Under the pieces are notes generated by a model that saw nothing but the letters and a program-made list of their open reading frames with translations, had not been told where the DNA came from and did no database searches. DNA of 6,534 nucleotides from Oscillospiraceae bacterium (lineage in GTDB: Bacteria; Bacillota; Clostridia; Oscillospirales; Oscillospiraceae): positions 1 to 6,534 of the forward strand of contig JAFZQQ010000279.1 in assembly GCA_017620315.1 (NCBI GenBank), written 5' to 3'. The first letter of the stretch is position 1. Every line of letters starts with the position of its first letter. The translations under genes and the position numbers were made by a program. This document shows positions 1-5,478 of the stretch, piece by piece.

Positions 1-1
1 C

Positions 2-565
2 ATCTCCGAGATCTCCTGCCACGCGATGGGCGTGCACATCACGAATCCGGACGTGAAGGCGATCATCGACATCGGCGGCCAGGACGTCAAGGGCATCAGT
101 ATCGACACCGACGGCACGGTGAAGAACTTCGCGATGAACGACAAGTGCGCGGCGGGCACGGGACGCTTCTATGAGGCGATGGCGCGCTCGTTCGAGATGT
201 CGCTGCCGGAGTTTTCAAAGCTGAGCCTGGGCGCGAAGAACGTGATCCCCATCACGGCGCAGTGCACGGTGTTCGCTGAGAGCGAGGTCATCACGCTCGT
301 CGGCGAGGGCAAGCCGATGGACGAGATCGCGGCGGGCATCCAGATGGCGGTGGCGAAGCGCTGCTTTGTCATGGCGAAGAAGGCCGGCGCGGTGGACAGC
401 ATCACGCTCACGGGCGGCTGCGCGAAGAACGACGGACTCAAGCAGGCGATCGAGCACGTTTTGAAGCTCAAGGTCGTCGAGCTCAAGACCGACCCGCAGC
501 TCATGGGCGCCCTCGGCGCGGCGGAGTATGCGCGCCAGAAGGGGATGGCCAAAAAGGGCGCGTAA
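2..565 (+). CDS. Acyl-CoA dehydratase activase (HgdC/FldI/HadI-type, BadF/BcrA ATPase family), C-terminal part
   Basis: ATP-driven activator that passes one electron at very low potential to a 2-hydroxyacyl-CoA dehydratase in amino-acid fermentation; cytoplasmic homodimer with one [4Fe-4S] cluster between the subunits. The frame is open from the left edge (ISEISCHA precedes the first Met at base 26), so the start lies outside the window. About 187 residues are visible, against roughly 260 in A. fermentans HgdC. Visible motifs, in fragment numbering: DIGGQD (23-28, phosphate binding), DKCAAGTG with Cys49, AQCTVFAESEV with Cys88, and LTGGCAKND (adenosine side). The two cysteines are 39 residues apart, the same spacing as the cluster ligands Cys127 and Cys166 of HgdC. 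The ATPase motif usually reads GGVAKN; here Val is Cys. It ends in TAA, and no dehydratase subunit follows downstream, so the substrate (hydroxyglutaryl-, lactoyl-, isocaproyl- or phenyllactyl-CoA) cannot be told. The family is certain; the exact paralogue is not. Confidence 0.9.
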   Translation: MSEISCHAMGVHITNPDVKAIIDIGGQDVKGISIDTDGTVKNFAMNDKCAAGTGRFYEAMARSFEMSLPEFSKLSLGAKNVIPITAQCTVFAESEVITLVGEGKPMDEIAAGIQMAVAKRCFVMAKKAGAVDSITLTGGCAKNDGLKQAIEHVLKLKVVELKTDPQLMGALGAAEYARQKGMAKKGA

Positions 566-567
566 GA

Positions 568-584
568 GGGAAAATCATTTTCCC
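568..584 (+). other. Small perfect hairpin just after the activase stop codon
   Basis: GGGAAAA, a three-base TCA loop, then TTTTCCC: a perfect 7-bp stem starting three bases after the TAA at 563-565. No U-run follows, so it is not a terminator by itself. It might protect the mRNA 3' end ahead of the real terminator at 608-640, but chance is possible. Confidence 0.35.
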
Positions 585-607
585 CGAGCATGATCTATTG
601 AAAAAAC

Positions 608-640
608 AAAAACCCGGGGTGTTTGGCACCCTGGGTTTTT
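608..640. terminator. Bidirectional Rho-independent terminator between convergent genes
   Basis: AAAAACCCGGGGTG (608-621) pairs with CACCCTGGGTTTTT (627-640) across a five-base loop (TTTGG). The 14-bp stem has one imperfect pair, which is A/C in DNA terms on one strand and a G-U wobble on the other. On the plus strand the T-run ends the activase transcript. On the minus strand the stem is followed by TTTTTGTTTTTT, an even better U-tract, which ends the transcript of the gene at 707-1768. Bases 641-706, between this stem and that gene's stop codon, show nothing further. Confidence 0.9.
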
Positions 641-706
641 GTCAATAATACGGTATAAAGATGTATGAGCCTATAACCTGCAAACGGTAAATCTATCGGA
701 TATGAT

Positions 707-1768
707 CTATTTTTTCGGCTTGTCGCTGTTCAGCCACGTCACAACCTCGTCGAGCGGGAGCTTGCCCTCGCTGCACGCGTCGCGCTTTGCGCGCGCCTCC
801 TTCGACCAGGCGGTAAACTCCTCGCGCGACATGAGCCCGTAGCGTATACGCGCGTTGTGCGTCTTGTAGGAGCGCTTGTACTCGCGCACGGCGGGGTCCT
901 CCATCTTGCGCTGCTCATAGAGCCGGAGCGAGCCCATCTCGCGGCAGGTCTTGCTGGAGTTATCAATGAGCCTGTCGCAGTATTCAAGCTTTGTGTGCCC
1001 CAGCGTCGCGAACCAGCGCGAGCAGTATTTGCACTTGCGAAGGTGAAGATCCTCGCGCAGATAGCAATAGAGAAGGAACTCGGCGAACGCCTCGGGATCC
1101 TCGGTTTCAAGCACCTCGGTCACGACGGTGCGGAAATCGCGGCGCTCCTCCTCCTCAAGCACCTCGTCATAGGCGTAGAGCCCGCCGATGCCCTTGGGCA
1201 CGGCGAGATATTTGAGGGAGTCGAAGACGAAGGAGGGGTATGAGTCCTCGCCGAACTGCTTTTGCAGGTTAAAATAGCGCTGGGCGGTGCTTTCACCCTC
1301 GCCGACGGTGAAGACCTGCTCGAAAAGGTCACGGAGGTAGGTCTGCAGATCCTTGTAGTAGGCAAGGTGCTCGCGGCACTCGTCAAGCGAGATCAGGTCG
1401 CCGACGCCGTGGACAATGTGCAGACGCTGGAGCGAAGCGGCGAATGGCGCGAAGAAGGCGCTCTGGTCAAGCCAGTACAGCGTGCAGTAAAAGATGGCGT
1501 TGAAGCTCTTTTTGAGATAACGGCCCTCGTTGATGGACTGCACGGCCTCGCGGATCTTGGGCAGCATCTGATCCCATATGTTCAGATCGGTCTCTAAAAA
1601 ATCGCCTATGGCGGTGCCTATGGTATATTCCTTGTGATAGAGCGTCACCGGTTCCTCGCCGTTCTCACCCATCGTGCGTATCTCAAAGCATTCGGTCTCA
1701 TGGTCGGTATATACGGCAGTCCATATCTTTTTACGCGGAACAGCCTGCTCGGAAGTCGCCTGCATCAT
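707..1768 (-). CDS. Uncharacterised protein with a C-terminal four-cysteine zinc-binding-like motif (resembles DUF6076)
   Basis: 353 residues, function unknown. The start is set by GGAGG (minus-strand read of 1779-1783), 10 bases before the ATG at 1768; a second ATG follows directly. There is no signal peptide or clear membrane segment, so the protein is probably cytoplasmic. Residues 1-230 are mixed and acidic with aromatic-rich stretches, including LEEEERRDF at 204-212. From about 235 comes the most recognisable part: RKCKYCSRWFATLGHTK (245-260), then YCDR (263-266) and KTCREMGS (273-280). Cys246, 249, 264 and 275 give a CxxC-x14-C-x10-C pattern, a likely zinc site. A basic helical tail follows (YKTHNARIRYGLMSREEFTAWSK). 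From memory this tail and cysteine pattern match DUF6076 of Firmicutes; the layout also recalls CGNR zinc fingers. Nucleic-acid binding is therefore a guess. It probably has its own promoter (1809-1837) and is bounded by terminators on both sides, so it is monocistronic. Confidence 0.85.
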   Translation of the reverse strand: MMQATSEQAVPRKKIWTAVYTDHETECFEIRTMGENGEEPVTLYHKEYTIGTAIGDFLETDLNIWDQMLPKIREAVQSINEGRYLKKSFNAIFYCTLYWLDQSAFFAPFAASLQRLHIVHGVGDLISLDECREHLAYYKDLQTYLRDLFEQVFTVGEGESTAQRYFNLQKQFGEDSYPSFVFDSLKYLAVPKGIGGLYAYDEVLEEEERRDFRTVVTEVLETEDPEAFAEFLLYCYLREDLHLRKCKYCSRWFATLGHTKLEYCDRLIDNSSKTCREMGSLRLYEQRKMEDPAVREYKRSYKTHNARIRYGLMSREEFTAWSKEARAKRDACSEGKLPLDEVVTWLNSDKPKK

Positions 1769-1808
1769 TGCGCCTTAACCTCCAATAACTGCGATATTTT
1801 TCGCTTTT

Positions 1809-1837
1809 ATACTAACAAAAAGACGCCGCGGTGTCAA
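1809..1837 (-). promoter_or_regulatory. Probable sigma-70/SigA promoter for the 707-1768 gene, -35 inside a terminator loop
   Basis: On the minus strand, a perfect TTGACA (1832-1837), a 17-bp spacer and TAGTAT (1809-1814, 4 of 6 including the key first, second and last bases). Transcription would begin near 1802, leaving a leader of about 34 bases before the ATG at 1768. The -35 box lies in the loop of the hairpin at 1819-1854 and the spacer overlaps its downstream arm. The -10 is the weak part of the case. Confidence 0.6.
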
Positions 1838-1854
1838 GAGACTGCGACGTCTTT
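1819..1854 (-). terminator. Rho-independent terminator of the GH13 glucosidase gene
   Basis: On the minus strand, AAAGACGTCGC (1854-1844) pairs with GCGGCGTCTTT (1829-1819) in an 11-bp stem with one G-U wobble and a 14-base loop. The stem runs into a TTTTTGTT tail. It begins 16 bases after the glucosidase TGA. The odd pair is a wobble only in the minus-strand RNA (A-C on the plus), which supports action in this direction. Confidence 0.85.
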
Positions 1855-1870
1855 CTGTCTATTTGGAAAA

Positions 1871-3541
1871 TCATGCAAAGTAATAGACTCGGCATTCGTA
1901 AGGCTTTGTGGTAAATCCATTTGCATCGGCCTCTGAGCCGTAGTTTTTCAGCAAAAGCTCGCCGCGCGAGAGATCGAAGCCGCGTGGAGCCTTGAAGCGC
2001 ACGGGCCGCTCGACGAACGAACAGATCACGAGCAGCTTTTCCCTTCCGAGCGTTCGCGAGTAGACATACAGGCTACCGGAGAGCTTCTGATGGTCGACAT
2101 AGTCTCCGTCCCGGACAACTCTAAGTCTTTTGCGTATCTCTATCGCGCTGCGGTAGAAGCTCAGCAGGGAGTCGGGATCATCCTGCTGCGCGGCGACATT
2201 GATCTCGCGGTAGTTTTCGTTTACCGTGAACCAGGGCTTGACGGTGCTGAAGCCGGCGTTTTCCTCCGCGCTCCACTGCATCGGTGTGCGCGCGCTGTCG
2301 CGCGAGGCGCGGTGGCACCATTTGAGGCGGACGTCCGGCGGGAGGATATCCTTGAACCAGTTCGCGTAGTGCCAGCGGGTCTGCACATCCTCGTATTCCT
2401 CCGCGCTTTTGGGACGCCAGTTTATCATGCCGATCTCCTGCCCCTGAGATATGAAGGGCGTGCCCTTCTGGAAGAGATAGGCGGCGGCGAGTGTTTTTCC
2501 GCTCTCAACGCGGTATTTCTCACTGCCGTAGCGGGAGATGACGCGCGGATGGTCGTGGTTTTCCAGGTAGAGCATGTTCCACGCCTTGCCCTCGAGCTTT
2601 TCCTGCCACTCGTCAAAGGCGTGCTTGAGCCTGCGTGCGGAGAAGGGTAGCGCGGCGTAGTCGATGAGAAAGCAGTCCGCGTTCATGCACTGGAACTGGA
2701 TCATCATATTGAGCTGCCCGTTTTCCTCGTTTATGTAGTCCAGCGCCTTCTGCGGGGCGACAAGCGGCGCCTCGCCGATGGTGAAGCAGTCGTAGCGGCT
2801 CAGCGCGTCGCGCTTGAACTCCTCGAGATACTGATGGACGCGCGGGCCGTGGTTATAGTGCTTGATGCCCTTTACGGTCGGCATGAAATAGTCGTTCGGA
2901 AGCCCGTCGCGCTTGGAAATGAAGGTGATCACGTCCTCGCGGAAGCCGTCGACTCCAAGATCGAGCCAGAAGCGCATGATCCGCTTGACCTCCTGCCGGA
3001 CGAGCGGATTGTCCATGTTGAGGTCGGGCTGCTTGATCGCGAACAGGTGCAGATAGTATTCGCGCCGCACCTCGTCCCACTGCCATGCCTTGCCCTCGAA
3101 CATGCTGTCCCAGTTGTTGGGCAGCTTCCCGCCCAGGCGTTGCGGGCGCCAGATGTAATAGTCGGTGTAGGGCTCGATGCGCCTGCGCGATTTCTGAAAC
3201 CATTCGTGCTCGTCGCTCGTATGGTTGACGACAAGATCCATGATGACCTTCATGCCGCGCTCGTGCGCGCCGTCGAGCACCTTGCGGAACGCCTCCATGC
3301 CGCCGTACATCGCGTCGATGTCCATATAGTCGGAGATGTCGTACCCGCAGTCGGCGCCGGGGGAGGGATAGAGCGGGGAGAACCATATCCCGTCGCACCC
3401 GAGCGATTTGATATAGTCCAGTTTTTCGTAGACGCCGATCAGGTCGCCGACGCCGTCCCCGTTGCCGTCGCAAAAGCTTCTGGGCCAGATCTGATAGAAT
3501 ACCCGGTCCTTGTACCACTGAGTCTGTTGAACCTGTTCCAT
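1871..3541 (-). CDS. GH13 alpha-glucosidase, oligo-1,6-glucosidase/isomaltase type (GH13_31-like)
   Basis: Retaining glycoside hydrolase, 556 residues, the usual full length for bacterial oligo-1,6-glucosidases (about 558). No signal peptide, so it acts in the cytoplasm on imported isomalto-oligosaccharides, panose or similar. Motifs in order: DGNGDGVGDL (25-34, metal loop); DLVVNHT (102-108); QPDLNMDNP (171-179, region V); GFREDVI (199-205) with nucleophile Asp203; IGEAP (255-259) with acid/base Glu257; LENHDHPR (326-333) with transition-state Asp330; GQEIGM (367-372); SRDSARTPMQW (413-423). Val after the nucleophile is the mark of alpha-1,6 specificity in this family, where maltases have Ala or Thr. 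Trehalose-6-phosphate hydrolase and dextran glucosidase share much of this pattern, but no trehalose PTS or regulator is nearby. GGAGG (3546-3550) sits four bases before the ATG, slightly close. It has its own promoter and terminator. The family is certain, the substrate probable. Confidence 0.95.
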   Translation of the reverse strand: MEQVQQTQWYKDRVFYQIWPRSFCDGNGDGVGDLIGVYEKLDYIKSLGCDGIWFSPLYPSPGADCGYDISDYMDIDAMYGGMEAFRKVLDGAHERGMKVIMDLVVNHTSDEHEWFQKSRRRIEPYTDYYIWRPQRLGGKLPNNWDSMFEGKAWQWDEVRREYYLHLFAIKQPDLNMDNPLVRQEVKRIMRFWLDLGVDGFREDVITFISKRDGLPNDYFMPTVKGIKHYNHGPRVHQYLEEFKRDALSRYDCFTIGEAPLVAPQKALDYINEENGQLNMMIQFQCMNADCFLIDYAALPFSARRLKHAFDEWQEKLEGKAWNMLYLENHDHPRVISRYGSEKYRVESGKTLAAAYLFQKGTPFISQGQEIGMINWRPKSAEEYEDVQTRWHYANWFKDILPPDVRLKWCHRASRDSARTPMQWSAEENAGFSTVKPWFTVNENYREINVAAQQDDPDSLLSFYRSAIEIRKRLRVVRDGDYVDHQKLSGSLYVYSRTLGREKLLVICSFVERPVRFKAPRGFDLSRGELLLKNYGSEADANGFTTKPYECRVYYFA

Positions 3542-3558
3542 ATTTCCTCCATACGCTT

Positions 3559-3587
3559 TCGACAGATTTCTACCTTATTTGTATAAT
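3559..3587 (+). promoter_or_regulatory. Near-consensus promoter for argS
   Basis: TCGACA (3559-3564, 5 of 6), a 17-bp spacer, and a perfect TATAAT (3582-3587). Transcription would start near 3594, giving a leader of about 68 bases. The -10 shares five of its six bases with the -10 of the opposite-strand glucosidase promoter. The leader is too short for a T-box. Confidence 0.7.
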
Positions 3588-3590
3588 AAG
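3574..3590. promoter_or_regulatory. Inverted repeat over the shared -10 region, possible operator
   Basis: CTTATT (3574-3579), TGTAT, AATAAG (3585-3590): a perfect 6-bp inverted repeat with a five-base spacer, covering the -10 boxes of both divergent promoters. A protein bound here would block both directions. The sequence is AT-rich and includes the symmetric -10, so part of the symmetry may be a by-product of the promoters. Confidence 0.3.
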
Positions 3591-3611
3591 CTATTGCGCC
3601 GCATTTTTCAA
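3583..3611 (-). promoter_or_regulatory. Near-consensus promoter for the GH13 glucosidase
   Basis: On the minus strand, TTGAAA (3606-3611, 5 of 6), a 17-bp spacer, and TATTAT (3583-3588, 5 of 6). Transcription would start near 3576 with a leader of about 35 bases. No catabolite-response (cre) element was recognised by eye in the gap. Confidence 0.7.
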
Positions 3612-3622
3612 TGTGTTATAGT
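3594..3622 (+). promoter_or_regulatory. Possible second argS promoter with extended -10
   Basis: TTGCGC (3594-3599, only TTG matches), a 17-bp spacer, and TATAGT (3617-3622, 5 of 6) preceded by TG at 3614-3615, the extended -10 position. It would give a leader of about 33 bases. It is weaker than the one at 3559-3587 and overlaps the glucosidase -35 box, so if used it would compete with glucosidase transcription. Confidence 0.4.
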
Positions 3623-3661
3623 TAATAGAACGTAATTTTTTATAGAGACGAGGTATTTGTC

Positions 3662-5404
3662 ATGAACATGATCCAGAACGCGAAAGACCAGATCGTCCGC
3701 CTGACGAAGGAGGCTTATGCCGCGGCCGCGGCGGAGGGGCTTCTGCCCGCCGGCGTCGAGACCGCCGTCTCAGTGGAGATCCCCAAGGACGTTTCCAACG
3801 GCGACTATACCACGACCTTCTGCCTTGCCGCAGCAAAGGCAATGAAGAAGAACCCAAGGGAGGTCGCCCAGGCGCTTGCCGGGAAAATGAGCTTCGAGGG
3901 CACATATTTCAACTCGGTCGAAATCGCCGGGCCCGGCTTCCTCAACTTCCGCCTCGGCGACAAGTGGTATGCCGACGTGCTTGCCGCCGTCGACGCCGAG
4001 GACGCCGCCTATGGCCGGGGAAATGCGCTTGAGGGCACAAAATACATGGTGGAGTTCGTCTCCGCCAACCCCACCGGCCCTATGCACATGGGCAACGCCC
4101 GCGGCGGCGTTCTGGGCGACACGCTCGCTTCCGTGCTGGACTGGTCCGGCGCGAAGGTCTGGCGGGAATTTTATGTAAACGACGCGGGCACCCAGATCGA
4201 AAAGTTCGCCAAGAGCATCGAGGCGCGCTACTTCCAGATCATCAAAGGCGAGGACGCGGTCAAGTTCCCTGAGGACGGCTACCACGGCGAGGATATCCGC
4301 GAGCTGGCTCAGGCGTTTTACGAGAAGCACGGCGATAGTTATGTAAACTGCGACGAGGAGAAGCGCCACGCGGACATGGCGCGCTTCGGGCTGGACGTGA
4401 ACATCCCAAAGATGAAGTCCGACCTTGAGCGCTACGGCATCAGGTTTGACGAGTGGTTCTTCGAGTCCTCGCTCTACGACAGCGGCGCGGTGCCCGAGGC
4501 GATGGCGCTTTTGACCGAGCGCGGCTTCACCTATGAGAAGGACGGCGCGCTCTGGCTCAAGACCGCCGAGATCATGCGCGAGAACCTCAAGCGCGAGGGC
4601 AAGACCGACGAGCAGATCGACAAGCTCGACCTCAAGGACGACGTGCTGCGCCGCGGCAACGGGTTCTACACCTACTTTGCCTCGGACATCGCCTATCACC
4701 GCAACAAGTTCGGCCTGCGCGGGTTTGACAAGGTCATCAACATCTGGGGCGCCGACCACCACGGCCATGTCGCCCGCCTCAAGGGCGCGGTGGACGCGCT
4801 GGGGCTGGACGGCACGCACAGGCTCGACATCGTGCTCATGCAGCTCGTCAAGCTCGTGCGCGACGGCGAGGCGGTGCGCATGTCCAAGCGCACGGGCAAG
4901 ACCATTTCGCTCGCCGACCTGCTCGACGAGGTGCCCGTCGACGCCTGCCGCTGGTACTTCAACACCAAGCCGGACACGCAGATGGAGTTCGACCTCGGCC
5001 GTGCCGTCCGCGAGGACAGCGAGAACCCGGTCTATTACGTCCAGTACGCCCACGCGCGCATTTGCAGCCTTATCAAGGCGCTTGCCGATGAGGGCGTCGC
5101 CGTGCCGGAGATGGACAAGGTTGACATAACGCTTGCTTCGACCGAGCAGGAGCGCGACCTGATCAAGGCGCTCTCGCGCTTCCCGGAGGAGGTATGGATG
5201 GCGGCGAGGGACTATGACCCCAGCTATATCAACCGCTATCTGATGCTGCTCGCCGGGACCTTCCACCGCTTCTACACCGCCTGCCGCATCAAGGGCGAGG
5301 CGGCGGACGTCGCCGCCGTCAGACTCAAGCTCGCGGATGCGGCGCGCCGCGTGCTGCGCAACGGCCTCGGCATCCTCGGCGTGAGCGCACCGGAAAAGAT
5401 GTAA
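3662..5404 (+). CDS. argS: Arginyl-tRNA synthetase
   Basis: Class I aminoacyl-tRNA synthetase that joins L-arginine to tRNA-Arg using ATP; cytoplasmic and normally essential. 580 residues, a normal length. The N-terminal tRNA D-loop-recognising domain (about 1-98) ends in the family string EIAGPGFLNFRL (87-98). The Rossmann catalytic core follows, with ANPTGPMHMGNARGG (135-149) holding the HIGH-like HMGN at 142-145 and IWGADHHGHVARLKGA (361-376). The KMSKS-loop equivalent is VRMSKRTGKT (405-414). The C-terminal DALR anticodon-binding domain runs from ENPVYYVQYAHARI (454-467) to the typical end GLGILGVSAPEKM. GAGGT (3650-3654) lies seven bases before the ATG at 3662; a second in-frame ATG at 3668 is too far to be preferred. 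It is transcribed from the divergent region shared with the glucosidase and has its own terminator. No T-box leader was found. No frame break or missing catalytic signature. Confidence 0.98.
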   Translation: MNMIQNAKDQIVRLTKEAYAAAAAEGLLPAGVETAVSVEIPKDVSNGDYTTTFCLAAAKAMKKNPREVAQALAGKMSFEGTYFNSVEIAGPGFLNFRLGDKWYADVLAAVDAEDAAYGRGNALEGTKYMVEFVSANPTGPMHMGNARGGVLGDTLASVLDWSGAKVWREFYVNDAGTQIEKFAKSIEARYFQIIKGEDAVKFPEDGYHGEDIRELAQAFYEKHGDSYVNCDEEKRHADMARFGLDVNIPKMKSDLERYGIRFDEWFFESSLYDSGAVPEAMALLTERGFTYEKDGALWLKTAEIMRENLKREGKTDEQIDKLDLKDDVLRRGNGFYTYFASDIAYHRNKFGLRGFDKVINIWGADHHGHVARLKGAVDALGLDGTHRLDIVLMQLVKLVRDGEAVRMSKRTGKTISLADLLDEVPVDACRWYFNTKPDTQMEFDLGRAVREDSENPVYYVQYAHARICSLIKALADEGVAVPEMDKVDITLASTEQERDLIKALSRFPEEVWMAARDYDPSYINRYLMLLAGTFHRFYTACRIKGEAADVAAVRLKLADAARRVLRNGLGILGVSAPEKM

Positions 5405-5413
5405 GAGATCGAT

Positions 5414-5461
5414 AAAAAGGACTGTTTCAAACCGTGTGCGACAATCGAGACAGTCCTTTTT
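5414..5461 (+). terminator. Strong Rho-independent terminator after argS
   Basis: AAAAAGGACTGTTTC (5414-5428) pairs with GAGACAGTCCTTTTT (5447-5461): 15 bp with a single G-U wobble, an 18-base loop, and a U-run at the 3' end. It starts nine bases after the argS TAA. The A-run/U-run symmetry means it could also stop transcripts from the other strand. It ends four bases before the AGGAGG of the next gene, so it may act as a read-through or attenuation point for that gene. Confidence 0.9.
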
Positions 5462-5464
5462 CGC

Positions 5465-5470
5465 AGGAGG
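5465..5470 (+). promoter_or_regulatory. Ribosome binding site that fixes the start of the leucine-rich-repeat gene
   Basis: AGGAGG, eight bases before the ATG at 5479. This choice puts a Lys-rich signal-peptide N-terminus (MKHGKK) at the start. The longer in-frame option, a GTG at 5434, lies in the loop of the argS terminator, has no Shine-Dalgarno sequence and would add 15 polar residues before the signal peptide. Confidence 0.9.
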
Positions 5471-5478
5471 AAAAGAAC

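Noticed and set aside
590..711. The 10-base repeat ATGATCTATT at 590-599 and 702-711
   Set aside because: Too short and isolated; nothing between the copies looks like an inserted element, only the terminator and plain spacer.
2090..3586. Two open frames on the plus strand (186 and 250 residues) opposite the glucosidase
   Set aside because: They are shadows of the GH13 gene, whose motifs are all intact on the minus strand. The longer one even runs through the shared promoter region.
3615..3631. Imperfect palindrome GTTATAGTTAATAGAAC upstream of argS
   Set aside because: About 12 of 16 paired positions match in a very AT-rich stretch, which is weak enough to be chance.
3588..3661. A T-box or other riboswitch leader in front of argS
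   Set aside because: The leader is at most about 70 bases, has no T-box conserved sequence and no antiterminator/terminator pair.
5434..5478. GTG at 5434 as the start of the repeat-protein gene
   Set aside because: It is in the loop of the argS terminator and lacks a Shine-Dalgarno sequence. The ATG at 5479 has a perfect AGGAGG and gives a proper signal peptide.
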